NCBI GenBank assembly: GCA_963930655.1
Contig: OZ005610.1
Span: 1,927,001-1,991,000 of the forward strand
Source: Myrica gale
Lineage: Eukaryota > Streptophyta > Magnoliopsida > Fagales > Myricaceae
Length of the DNA stretch: 64,000 nt
Direction of reading: 5' to 3'
Position 1 is the stretch's first letter. Each line of letters opens with the position of its first letter. A model generated the notes under the pieces. That model was not told the DNA's origin. It saw only the letters and a program-made list of their open reading frames with translations, and did no database searches. Shown piece by piece: positions 37,578 through 59,878 of this stretch. The position numbers and the translations under genes were made by a program.

Positions 37578-37695
37578 TTTTTTTTTAAGTAAGGAGGGGA
37601 GAGAGAGCAGGCCAAACCTTCATCTAGCCGAGGTCGATTCCGGGATTGATCCCTCCCGAAGGGAAGGGGTGCCAATCGAGCTATCAGCTCACTGG
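37578..37695 (-). mobile_element. tRNA-derived SINE, copy B (minus strand)
   Basis: On the minus strand it begins CCAGTGAGCTGATAGCTCG with A-box TAGCTCGATTGG, continues through GGGATCAATCCCGGAATCGA (B-box region), and ends CTTACTTAAAAAAAAA. The ends match copy A, so both are members of one SINE family. It lies eight bases from the target duplication of the next element, a clustering of insertions. Confidence 0.65.
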
Positions 37696-37702
37696 TTTAC
37701 TT

Positions 37703-37977
37703 GTATGTCAAGGGCCATGGTTATTGTGTGAGTGAGATGATTGTGTGAGTGTGTGAGTAGACGGGTGAGATTAAAAGTTGAGAAATCTAAAGGCTGAAAA
37801 AATACCACATCATTTAATGAAATCAGGTCAGTTTCGCGGGTCGGGTTAACGAGTCGAATTCATTAAATGACATGACGTTTTCTCAGCCATTAGATTTATC
37901 AACTTCTAATCTCATCCGTCCACTCATACACTCACACAATAACCTCAATCACACAATAACTTTTGTCGTATGTCAAG
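37703..37977. mobile_element. Foldback MITE with about 100-bp inverted arms (Mutator-like)
   Basis: The left arm (about 37717-37826) and right arm (about 37858-37960) are near-perfect inverted copies: GTTATTGTGTGAGTG pairs with the reverse of CACTCACACAATAAC, and AAATCTAAAGGCTGA with TCAGCCATTAGATTT. A spacer of about 30 bases contains CGCGGGTCGGGTT. GTATGTCAAG occurs at 37703-37712 and 37968-37977, a 10-bp flanking duplication in the range of Mutator-like elements. Bases between the duplication and the paired arms do not pair well, so the exact tips are uncertain. Confidence 0.8.
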
Positions 37978-38522
37978 TACACGTATCATTAGTTGGATAT
38001 CCAAAAAGTTTGATTGATATTTTTTTCCACTGCACCTTTTATTTATAGCTTGACGTATGTTCTCATTTTCGTTTTTCTTTTTTTCTGTTTGCTATGCTTT
38101 GAATTTTACATAGAACAAGCTAACAAGGAAAATAAAATGGAAGATTGGAGACACCAGAAGTTGGATTTGGGGTATTGCTAAACTTGATTGGATCAAATTT
38201 ACAACTGCTCAGGAGTTCAAACCACTATTTGGTAAAAAAAAAAGTTGCGATTTAAATAAGGGCTAATTAGTCAATGTTTTCAGAATTATTATTTAATGAA
38301 GTTGCTGGTGATTATCCTTAGTTTTGAACACGAGTATGCGTTTTATAAAGGGTATGAGAAAAAAATAAATAAAGAAACACAGGTGTCGAATGGAAAATAT
38401 AATCCCTGACCGGAAAGAATCTCAAGAATATGATTCTTTACATAAGAATTAGGAAAAATAAAATTATACTTATTGGTACGACTTCCGAAATTTTCCACAA
38501 TATTTGATTTGTCTAAACAGTG

Positions 38523-38727
38523 TAAGGGTGCGTTTGTGTATCAAAATTTTACTCACTCTAAAATTTTAACACAATTAAATATTACAATATAATCTCTTTC
38601 TCCCCATCAAATTATTATTATTTACTACAAAAAATATAAAAAATTACCTCTCTCTCCACTTTTTCACTAAACCCAATTCCTAAAATTTTAACAACACTAA
38701 AATTTTACAACACAAACACAACCTAAA
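38523..38727 (-). mobile_element. Tourist-like MITE, copy 3 (inverted)
   Basis: The element is 38526-38724 (199 bp), GGGTGCGTTTGTGT to ACACAAACACAACC, in the opposite orientation to copies 1, 2 and 4 (the interior reads TTTTTCACTAAACCCAATTC). It is flanked by TAA at 38523-38525 and 38725-38727, the 3-bp duplication of PIF/Harbinger-type MITEs. Confidence 0.85.
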
Positions 38728-39847
38728 TTCATCGGGATGTCAAAGAGGAACGAACCAAAAAAAATTAAAAAGGAAGAAATAAAAGGGGCCGAAACAAATT
38801 CTGAATCTACTCATAGTTGGAAAAATTGGGATTCTACTCTTAAAACACACCACATTTGTCTCCCGCAAATCTGATGCGATTCTTTTAATATGGTACGAGT
38901 CTAATTTACGTATTTTGCGGATACCTTTGCAAAAAATAAAAAGTAAATTCAGGGACTTGTTTTCGACGAATTGTGCAAAATAGTAAGGTAAATTAATAGA
39001 AGGAGCAGAGACATGGGATAGTTTTTGAATTGATTGGTAGCTTTCAGGGGCAGAGACAGAAAATTCAAAAATTCCAACAAACTGTAGGAGTAACGAGACT
39101 AATCTTGATCGTGAGTCCTGACAAGTGACAACGGCTAAAATACAGCTAGCAAAGTAGCAAACAGTTGGACTCACAGCCAATGGCATCCCATTTAAAGTAA
39201 AGTGCAACAAGATCCTGAATCTGTACACTTCGCAGTATCCCAGATTCAATTCCTGAATTTATGCGTTGAAAATGTCCACATTCTTACCTTGCATTGTTTT
39301 ATTTAAAATCAACAAAAACCCACCCATTTGCAGGCTGGACAGAGTCAAAAGTTTAACAGAGACACGCAGAGGTAAGCCAATGGTTGTTTGCTTTTCATTT
39401 CTCTTTCTCATTTTTTCTTAATTGCTTTATTTTTATAACGATTATTTGCATTTGAGCCCTTGTTGCAATCTGAATCTTATTTCGGATCCATTGGAAAATT
39501 CTAGATTGGAATTCTCACCCAAATGACAAAAAGAAAGCGTTAAGCCCTTGAGGGGATGAATTTATTTGTTCAAAATCTGTCGTTTAGCATTAGGTTTTAG
39601 GCCTCTCACACAAAAATTGATCTTGCATTAACATATTATTTGAGTTCTTTACGAGGATCAAAGCCATGTTGGATTGTTCTTTGCGTCTGTTTATGTAGTT
39701 ATTTCTTGAGTGTTTCTGTAATCGGGCCACCAGAAAAAGGTCGTTTATCCGGATTACAGGCCACATTGCCCCCTCATCCTTCTTCTATCATAGACTGTAG
39801 CTCTCGTTTTCATGTACTTTTCGAATGTTCATTGCAGAGGGGTCAGC
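38728..39847. other. Upstream region of DUF1218 gene A, including a likely 5' UTR intron
   Basis: GAGACACGCAGAG|GTAAGCC at about 39371-39372 and CATTGCAG|AGGGGTC at about 39837 look like a donor and acceptor of an intron in the leader, ending about 10 bases before the ATG. The second DUF1218 gene has the same arrangement. A 169-codon minus ORF (39249-38740) has no family resemblance and is probably chance. Confidence 0.5.
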
Positions 39848-40726
39848 ATGGCGGTCACTGGAACAAAAATGGCTGTTATAGTGGGTGCACTCGGTGCAAT
39901 CTCCTTCGTGTTTGGGGTTTTGGCTGAAACCAAGAAGGTATTTACAAATATTTAAAGAACTATTGTGAAAATTGAGAAATTGAAAAGAGCAGTAAATAAA
40001 ATAAAATTTTTAATTGTATTCGCAGATTAAAATTTTGGAATACTACTAAAATTTTACCAATTTGCATATGCAATTTGGAAACGAGTCTTATTTTATTTCT
40101 ATATTAATATATAAGCGTAAGCCTATAGCCTGCAGGTGGAACCCCCATTCCTGGCAAAGGTGTGGTCATCTGCAAGTACCCGTCCAGTCCTACAGTAGCT
40201 TTCGGTTACCTTTCGCTTTTGTTTCTTATAGCCTCTACCGTGGTTGGATACTTGTTTCTCTTCTACCCTTACAAGGGAAAACACGTTCCGACTTCCGTTC
40301 TCTTCAAAAGCACCAATTTCGTCGTCTTCTTCAACGTTTCTTTGTGAGTAAAATTACTCTCTTCTCTAAACAAGGAAATCTCTTGTCTCTACATTGCTAT
40401 TGGTTGTTCGCTGATTGAATCAATGGTGGGGGGTGGGGGATTGTGCACTCAGGTTTACAGCTGGACTGGGGGCAACTTTTCTCTTGTGGCCAACCATCAC
40501 GGAGCAGCTTCATCTGTCACGCAATGTCCATCACAATCTCAGCACGGAGTGCCCCACAGCTAAAACAGGCCTTCTTGGTGGTGGAGCTTTTGCGTCACTG
40601 GATGCATCTCTCTTCTGGTTGGTTGCCCTTATGTTAGCTATCAATGCTCGAGAGGACTTCTTGGATGACATGGAACAAGACTCCGCCCAGGGCCCAAAGG
40701 GCCCAGACCTCACAACCGCTATATGA
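39848..40726 (+). CDS. DUF1218 four-transmembrane protein A, 3 exons
   Basis: Plant-specific membrane protein of the family that includes the MWL lignin-modifying and VCC/DEAL leaf-vein proteins (knowledge); the biochemical role is unknown. Exons: 39848-39937, 40129-40343, 40453-40726, giving 192 residues. Four hydrophobic segments are seen: MAVIVGALGAISFVFGVLA, YLSLLFLIASTVVGYLFLFY, VVFFNVSLFTAGLGATFLLW and SLFWLVALMLAINA. The family signatures KGVVICKYPS, FYPYKGK, SRNVHHNLSTECPTAKTGLL and GGGAFASLDASLFWL are present. The acceptor of exon 2 is CCTATAG|CCTGCAGG; the CAG a few bases later would break the frame. The start is the first ATG after the 5' UTR intron. It forms a tandem pair with gene B. 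Confidence 0.92.
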
Positions 40727-41204
40727 CTATCCCGTGTTGGTCTCCTTTTTTTTTCTAAGCCCATGTTGGTCTCCTTAATGTTTGGAAATGGAGTCGTCCA
40801 CCTGGTATATAAAATTCAAAAGATTTAGCTGCTTCAACCTGCCTAGGTAGTTAGACCATCTTAACCATAATTAAAAAGTGTGAGAGAGCAATTGGCTAAT
40901 GAAGCGTCATTTTCCGAGTAATTATGTGCCAAAATAATAATATAATTAAAAAGAGAATGCAGCCGTCCAAAAGTACATTCTTATGGAAAACAAAAAAAGA
41001 TTCTTAACGAAGTTATTATTTTGCCAGACTGCAACTGTTGTCTATAATTGCTATTAGAAACATCATTATAATATCCATTCGGTTTCCCCGTTACGTTATA
41101 GACAAACCGTGCAGGAGTAGCGTGAGACCTGCCAAATTCTTCACAACCGTGCAGAATTAATATGCTCACAATGTTGCTCCTCTATTAATTATCTGTTGAA
41201 ATAT

Positions 41205-41409
41205 TTAGGGTGGGTTTGTGTGGTAAAATTTTTGGTATTGGGTTTAGTGTTGGTATTGGGTTTAGTGAAAAAGTGAAGAGAGAGGTAATATTTTATAGTT
41301 TTTGTAATTTTTTATATTTTTTGATGGAAGAGAGAGAGATTATATTGGAGTATTTTATTAGGAGAGAGATAAAATTTTAGGTAAAATTTTAGTGACAAAC
41401 GCAGCCTTA
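41205..41409 (+). mobile_element. Tourist-like MITE, copy 4, with internal 18-bp duplication
   Basis: The element is 41208-41406 (199 bp), GGGTGGGTTTGTG to ACAAACGCAGCC, flanked by TTA at 41205-41207 and 41407-41409. Inside, TTGGTATTGGGTTTAGTG is tandemly duplicated (41232-41249 and 41250-41267), unlike the other three copies. The surrounding intergenic DNA (40727-42363) otherwise holds gene A's 3' end and gene B's promoter and 5' UTR. Confidence 0.88.
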
Positions 41410-42363
41410 ATCTAATTCGTTGATAACCGTGCTTAAGAATTAAGAAATTGTTGGAATAATGGAACTTGTGATTCTATCAAGAAAGGCGTTATCCGATTTG
41501 GGCATGAAAGAGGGATTTGTAATCGTATGTCGCGTATTAAGCTAAGATTCTCATATCTTAAGGACTTAAAGAAAACAAAGAACTGCCCAAGAAAAAAAAA
41601 AGACGAGAAAATTTAGAATAGCTTTTGTAAATGTAATTCACACAGGCGTCAAGTAATCACTACGCATCCAAAAGTGCAGTCCCCACCAGATAAGGTCAGA
41701 TAATAGATTCAAGGGAAGACTTTTGAATCTTGAGTAACAACCCGGACCCAAGATTCCGTTTCCTATTTAGCTCCCTCTCTTAAGCTTCTGTGGGCACTGA
41801 CTCTGAGATCTAGAGAGATAGAGAGAGGGAGGGACCGATCACTTCAATTGCTTCACAGCGATTCGCTTTTCCGATCTCAGGTACAACCCACTTGTCCAAA
41901 CACCATCTGGTTCTAACATGCACATAGGTTTATAATCTTGTAAAGCTTTCTTGGAGTAAAGCTCTCTTGGATTTGAAAAGATTATGATGCTTACGAAATT
42001 CACTTGAGCGTATAGGAAAGCTGGATCGAGCGATAATTTTTTTCATGGAAATCGGATATAGAGCTAACGTTCAGAAAAAAGAGAGGATATAGAACTAACG
42101 AAGGACGCCTTATTTAACTGAGAAAAAAGTTTGTTTTTTTCCTGATTGCTAGCTACTTGCCCCCCCTTTTTTGATGATGTCCGGTTTGTCTCCCCAGAAA
42201 GCACACCACGTGTGTATTAGTCTCAGTTTCGATAATTTCATTATCCCCTTTTTCGGTGCCAAAAAAAATAAAAATTTATGCCCTTTTTGGAAATCGTTTT
42301 TGGTGGGACTGAAAGGTCAACTGTTTCGTTTGCAGGGAGTCAGCAGAAGTTGTGTTGAGGGCA

Positions 42364-45300
42364 ATGGCTGTTTCCGTGAGAGTAATGGCTCTGATTATAG
42401 GGTTTTGTGGCGTCGTTTCCTTCATATTTGGAGTTATTGCTGAGAACAAGAAGGTAAAAGTAGATGTTATTGTAGAAGGATTCACTACCGTCCTGCTCTT
42501 CCCTCTATTTATTTCTTTGGATATTAGGTGAGTGTTGTATGCATGGAAACACGTTAACCGTTTTAAGTAGAAATAGTGGTGGCGTTCAATTCAGTTTTCA
42601 AATTTGTTGTGCTGCTCAGTGGATATGATCAGTGGCGCAGTCCTGTAATTTATGTTGGGATCACATGAATGGATGCAAGAAACACATTAAAACTCTAACT
42701 CAATGTGTTAATCATTGAGTTTTGACAATCTAGGTATTGATTTTAGGCGTTTGTTAATGGAATGGAGGTAATAATTGAGTGGAAAGAGGAGATAAATCAC
42801 AGCAGGCAGACAGCCCTCGTAGACCTCCATTTCTCAGCAAGGAGCTGGAGCTACAGCTTTTCTTTAGTTGTTGACAAGAAATTTAATTGCATGTGGTTAA
42901 TACATACATTCATTTGGCTTTCTTTCTTGTAATTATATATATATATATCATGGAAGTACTTTTATTTGCATTGAGAAACCATCGATATTATTTAATTCCC
43001 AAGGGACAGGGAAAAAGTTTTGCATACTTTTGGGGGCCATTGACCCCCAACCTCCACCTTGCTCTGCCACTAGATAGATGGTTATGTCGGGCATTCTTCC
43101 CTAGGAAATTGGTTTGTTTCATTCAAATGCTTGATTTACTGTAAAGTTATCCAGGCTTTATAGTTAGGATTTGTACTCCTAAATGATTTTTCATTCCACT
43201 TTGTATGATCATATGATGCCTGCTGAATTTGCCAACCTGAAAATCGTTTTTGTACATGCAAGTTGTATTTAGCATTTCCACCTAAACATGGTGAACTTTC
43301 TGGAATTCATAAGTATTAATTACTAGCAGTTGTTGCACTGATGTTATTTAAGGTTGGGGATGAGTAATGGGAAAGGCCGCCAGAAAACAAGGCATATCCA
43401 GGGCTAGGCATTGGGAGATAGGGTAAATAAAACTGTAAAAAGGTCTTTCTAACTTTGCTTCTATGAAATCTCTTTTATGGTGTGAACAAATAAACCCTAT
43501 GATTGCATGCATGAAAACCAGGGAAGTTAAACTAACATGGAATGAATTAGTTATCTTTATATTGCTCAGCAAAATGCTGAAAACTCGTAATTCTCTACTT
43601 CATTTAGGTGAATGATGAATAGTTCTTTGTTGGTGTCCAGATGGGTGACATACTTGGATTGACATGAGTGTTATTATCCACAGTTTTCAGTGGCACGGTT
43701 GGAGTCCTATGAGAAACTTAGCCACGGTTTTCCAGCCACAGCTTTCTATAACATTGATTTATGATCTTTATAATGCCCATTGTTTATCATCTGCGTTTTT
43801 GTTCAAGCATGTAGGTAGAAGCAAGTATATTTTTTTTACATACTCTTTGTTTGGAACTCTTCTTATTTTTCTAGCCTTGTACATACCTTTCTTTTTATTT
43901 TTATTTTGGATTTACTCTGTTAAATTTCATTTCAGAAGAGTGCAAGAAGCAGAGCACAACTAGCTGTCTGACCTTCCGTTGCTTTCATACTTTATTAATG
44001 TTGATTAAAGATAACTATTTTTTATACTTTTTGAAGTTGCATTTTTCTTGGTTCCTTTGTAATTTATTTGTCTTGTATCTTTGTTCTTTACAGCCAGCAT
44101 CGGGAACTCCAATCACAGGGAAAGGTGTTGTTATCTGCAAGTATCCATCTGATCCTTCTATTGCTTTGGGGTATTTGTCACTAGTGTTTCTCATTGGAAC
44201 TACGGTGGCGGGGTTTTTGTCTCTGTTTTACCCTTACAAAGGAAAATCTGTTCCACAAGGCGCTATGTTTAGAAGCACCAGTTTTGTTGTATTCCTCAAC
44301 ATCGCTATGTAAGCATACTTCACTCAGTTCTTGCTTTCCCATGCTTTTTGATATTCATATTGTATTCTGATCTCATGAAGAGACAATTTTACCATGCTGA
44401 TTTTCCATCGTTTTTGAGCATGCACACATACACATCTATGCCGATGAAAGTGGATCATTTATCAGCCAAGTTTCCAGTAAACTAATGGTCTTTGTGTTGA
44501 CACCTTCTTTAAAAAGGAAAAGCCATGCTTCATCAGAATTATCAGTAAGTTTCAATGTCAGACGGAGGTACAGCACAAGAAATTCTCTAACATATGTGCT
44601 GACCAGTACCACGGAAAATATCATATATTTTTCCAACATGTACAGGAGTGTATATGTTGGTTGATTTCGTTGGTCTATAGGAGATTTGGTGTCAGTTTCA
44701 ACAAACAATTATGGCAGGTTTTGTTAGTATATGAGCAGGTGAAGGGTATGAAACTTGATAAAATCTGTGTTTCTTCTGTTCTGGTTGTTTTACTATGTCT
44801 TTGCAGCCTCTTAAGTGTTGGATTTTCTATGGGAAACGATCCTTCCCCCACTCATCAAAGATTGTATAAAAGAAGAGATCGGACGAGAGGGCAGTATGCT
44901 TCTTTCTCATTGCTCACATTTTAGTTTAAAGATAGTTATCCGCAGATATAAATGAAAAATATACATTAGAAAAGGAAAATATGCTGCCAGCAAATTCACC
45001 TCTTTTAAAATATAAACCAGACCGAGTTATTGGACTGATAACCAGTCATCAATGGCTCTGTTTCTTGGTTCAAACCTCCAGTGAGATTGGTTACCTGATT
45101 AAGATTAATTTTCTTTTACATCCAATCAAGCTCCTTGAAGCCACTATTCCTCATAGCTTAAAATTCCCGTTTGTTGGATTTTACTATTGCTTATTGAGGA
45201 TTTGCGTGCCACTCTTATTATCCTTATTTCTGTGCATGTTATGCATCAAATGTATATCAAATAACTTCCTTGGATGGTCTGCCTTGTTGACTACCAACCA

Positions 45301-45944
45301 TATTAGTGTCCTGTTGACCCTACTCTTGACGAGTTTGCTATCCTGGCAGTAAACTATAAAGGTTTCGGAACAGAGCTTTTGGGTACTTAGGTAACTTTTA
45401 TGAGAGTTTCTTTGGCTGTAATCGTAAGCTGGTAGAATGTTTTTTCCAGCACCATATCGGTTTGTCGTGAGACTTGTACGGCACCATATCTGCTTCTTCC
45501 TTAATATTGCTGCTGAGTTATATGCTTGGATCTCCTTACTTTCTTAAATTTCTCGACGCCTATGGAACTGATTCTCGCTCTCCCTCTTTTCAATTGGCTT
45601 TTCTTTTGTCAATGTTGGTCTTAAAATTATACAGATTTTCTGCTGGATTAGCTGGAACGTTCCTACTTTGGCCGACAATCCAAGAGCAGCTTCATCGATC
45701 GCGGAATGTTCATCACAATCTCGACACTGATTGCCCAACTGCCAAGACCGGTCTCCTTGGTGGTGGTGCTTTCTTATCCCTTGATTCATGCCTTTTCTGG
45801 TTGGTTGCACTTATGTTAGCTGACAATGCTCGAGAGGACTACTTTGACGAAACAGAAAAGGGTGGCGTGGTTGAACAAGGTGAAGCAGGTGAAGTTTTCA
45901 TGGATGATTATGATACACGGGCACCTGTAAAGAGCAGTGCTTAA
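42364..45944 (+). CDS. DUF1218 four-transmembrane protein B, 3 exons
   Basis: Paralogue of gene A, same strand, about 1.6 kb downstream. Exons: 42364-42453, 44094-44308, 45635-45944, giving 204 residues. Exons 1 and 2 have exactly the same lengths (90 and 215) and intron phases as in gene A, so they arose by tandem duplication. The introns are far longer (1640 and 1326 bp against 191 and 109). The same motifs occur (KGVVICKYPSDPSIALGYLS, FYPYKGKSVP, SRNVHHNLDTDCPTAKTGLL) and four membrane segments. The C-terminal tail is longer and acidic (DETEKGGVVEQGEAGEVFMD), the most divergent part. A leader intron is likely (donor about 41880, acceptor TTTGCAG about 42334). From memory the collinear Arabidopsis locus At4g31130 is single, so the duplication may be lineage-specific. 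Confidence 0.92.
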
Positions 45945-47023
45945 AGTGTTGTTTGAGCTGGGCCTCTCCTCTGTGGGTTTATGCTTCTCCGTTTTATGCG
46001 TATGCTAATCAGTGTTATTGAAAATCGTTCTGGAGATTGGAGTTAATTGTAAATATTGTTCGGGTCTCAGACTCTGTCGTCTCTTTAGCTGTGGATTGGA
46101 TTCGACGCATAATAACTATAAGGTGGACTGTTTGTTATTTTTCAAGTTTCTGCTTCCTTAGGCAAGTGAAATCGAAGCTGTTTGATTTAAAAAAAGAAAA
46201 AGAAAATCGAAGCTGTTTGGGAAAGATGAAACGATACCGTTGCTGATGCAAACTTTTGGAGACCTTCATGTTTTTTTTATGCTTATTTTAACGGCACTGG
46301 AAATATCAAATGCCTGCTCGGGGACGCAGTGGAATTTATGCCTCGGTTTATCTACTTTTACGTTTATGGGTTCCCCCGACTACTTTTGTTCTTATTGAAT
46401 CGACCTAATGAGCAGTTGCAGCGACTTGTCCTACTGTCATTTGCAATCTTGTCTACAACTCCCTTTTTTTTTGGTTGGTTTAAAGTTTCAACTAGTTAAA
46501 TCATTTAAATCTCTCGACATTCAGATTCGGTACGGGTAATAAGAGTCCTAAATCTTTCATCTAAAGTGTATAAATATGAGATCGTTCATCGTTGGATGCC
46601 AAACCTCTGGGGCCTGTTTGCTCTTCAACTTGTTTATTGCCAAATAAATCGTTCCGGGTCGATAGCCGAATGACAAAACTGACAGTTGGGCCACCTTTTT
46701 GGGTTTGACCCCAAAACCTCTAGTCCTAACAAGTTGGAAATTTGTAAAAAGGCCGTTAGGATCAATTGGGCTTGAGACTTAAGGCTGGGTTTCCGCCGGA
46801 GCCAGCCCCACCCACTCGGTTGTCATATGATCCGCCTTCTGGTCGTGCCTACAAGGCTACAACGGTAAAACCCTAGTTCAATCTGTTGGAGGTTCAATAA
46901 AACCCTACTAAAACCCTCTCAGATTTTCACTCTCGCATATCTTTCCCCGCATTTCTCTACAAATCCAACGAAGCCTTCTCCTTTCCTCTGTGTGTGTCTG
47001 TCTGTTATAGAAGGCGAAGGAAA
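45945..47023 (+). promoter_or_regulatory. PRMT5 upstream region with telo-boxes and TGGGCC motifs
   Basis: AAACCCTA occurs at 46868-46875 and 46900-46907, with a related AAACCCTC at about 46911, all within about 160 bases of the PRMT5 ATG. TTGGGCC at about 46685 and TTGGGCTT at about 46766 are site-II-like motifs bound by TCP factors in housekeeping promoters (knowledge). The first few hundred bases are the 3' UTR and downstream region of DUF1218 gene B. No gene is supported. Confidence 0.5.
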
Positions 47024-58277
<11,254 letters not shown>

Positions 58278-59041
58278 GGGTTTCTTGGTTAAACCTTGGC
58301 ATGCTTATGAAGAAGCCATTTTTAAGGTTCGATCTTGACAACGAGACGTGTTTATTACCTGTCCATTGTATGCATTGCGGATTGGTCGCTGTGCCCCTCG
58401 GACCTCGATGAAACTACTACATACGTATGCTTTTGATATAACACACTGGATGTCATACCCGCGTGCTTTTGATTTTGTATTCGTAGTCGGTCAATAGTAA
58501 TGAGCATTTTGGTATTTAGATCTTTCGTCTGTTCAGGTATGAGATTTGTTGTTTACCTTAGAAATTTTAGCTGTAATAGTTTATCTGGCGATTGTAAATT
58601 TGCAGGCAAGCAATATTAGCATAGGCCCTCGCACGAGTTTCATGAGAGGGCAAGTCAGTCAGCTTTTGCTAAACGGTGTTTGTAGTAATATAAATAGTGG
58701 ATGTATGGCCACGTAGTTTTGTGAACGACACCGTTACGAGACAAAAATACAGTCATTGTGGCGAAAGAGTTGCCTATTAATTTATATTTTTTCTTGTAAG
58801 CAAACAAAGGGCAGAAACGCTCACAATTTTGCTATTATGCTTGATATACTAAGAGTTGGACATTGAGAAAGAGACCGAGTCCCTGGCGAGAAAAGTGATA
58901 AAACAAGCATTGTGGTTTTTACCAAAGAAAAATAAGAAAGAGGGAAGTATTGCGTTTCCTGTTTCAAATTTTTTTTTATTTTTTTTTCGTACGTTCAGCA
59001 AAATTTATTCGGTTTCTCCTAAGAATTTCCTTAAGCCTAAT
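58278..59041. other. Intergenic stretch downstream of PRMT5
   Basis: Contains the PRMT5 3' UTR and downstream AT-rich sequence. The short ORFs here have no family resemblance. No repeat or RNA was recognised. Confidence 0.4.
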
Positions 59042-59240
59042 ATCCATCTCCCTAAATATTAGGCCTTGCAGCCCAAAAGAATTGGGCTTCATTATGCCGA
59101 ATGTCCATGTTCCTAAATAATAGGCCTTGAAGCCCAAAATAATTGGGCCTTGCATATTCGCAAACTCATGTTTCGGCTTTTAAAACGCGTTATTTGTTCA
59201 AAACTATTTGGGCTTTGGAAGGCAGCCCAAGAGTACAATG
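59042..59240 (+). promoter_or_regulatory. Cluster of GCCCA/TGGGC elements in a 61-bp tandem repeat, Cwc21-like gene promoter
   Basis: Two copies of a 61-bp unit (AGGCCTTG at 59061 and 59122) each carry AGCCCAA...TTGGGC, an inverted pair. Further TTGGGCTT and GCAGCCCAAG lie at about 59208-59230, so at least six TGGGC-core motifs fall within 170 bases. Such site-II elements, bound by TCP factors, drive plant housekeeping genes (knowledge). They lie about 250-400 bases before the likely transcription start. A leader intron is likely from CGACCAG|GTAACC (about 59513) to TTGTTAG|GGTTCT (about 59834). Confidence 0.55.
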
Positions 59241-59878
59241 GTGATTGGTGGGAGCTTCACGTGAAGGGATGTGACTTACCTATGTGGCCATCTTTTTGGC
59301 GTGCGTCGTTCAGTCTTCATTAACCACATCTGTCGAGTGGCAGCCACTACGGGTTTGGATTGCCTAAGGCGCTGGTCACGGTGGGCCGCCTTCTGTACTC
59401 GTGAAAAAATATCATCCTTAAAGGCTAGGGTACATTCTCATTTTCAGAACTTCGTCCATTTTAACAGCGACGTCGAGAGGGAGAACGAAAGAAGCATTAG
59501 CATCAAGCGACCAGGTAACCCTAATTTTCTCGATCTTGTTTGATTCGATGGAAAATAATCGAGATGCTTTTGCCTGATATTTCGTGGTGGATTTAGATTC
59601 GAGGGCTTTGAATCTAGGGTTTCGAGGCCTGATCTGAACTTAGAAGATAATCAACACTTCCTCTCCTTTTCTTTGATAAACGTTTCTTCTAGCAAAATCA
59701 TTTGCCCTAGTTTCCATCGGTTTTCTTTTTAGTCTCTTGAAAACTAAATCAGCATATGATTATTTCTATTCAGAAAAATTAAACGGAAATATTAAACGAA
59801 TTTCTACATGTATTGATTATTTCTTCCTTGTTAGGGTTCTGGATTGGGAATTTGTGACTGCGTAGAGTAAGGGGCGAG

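Noticed and set aside
38740..39249. 169-codon minus-strand ORF upstream of DUF1218 gene A
   Set aside because: No signal peptide or family motif, biased hydrophobic composition and no splice or promoter context. It overlaps the likely promoter of the plus-strand gene and is probably chance.
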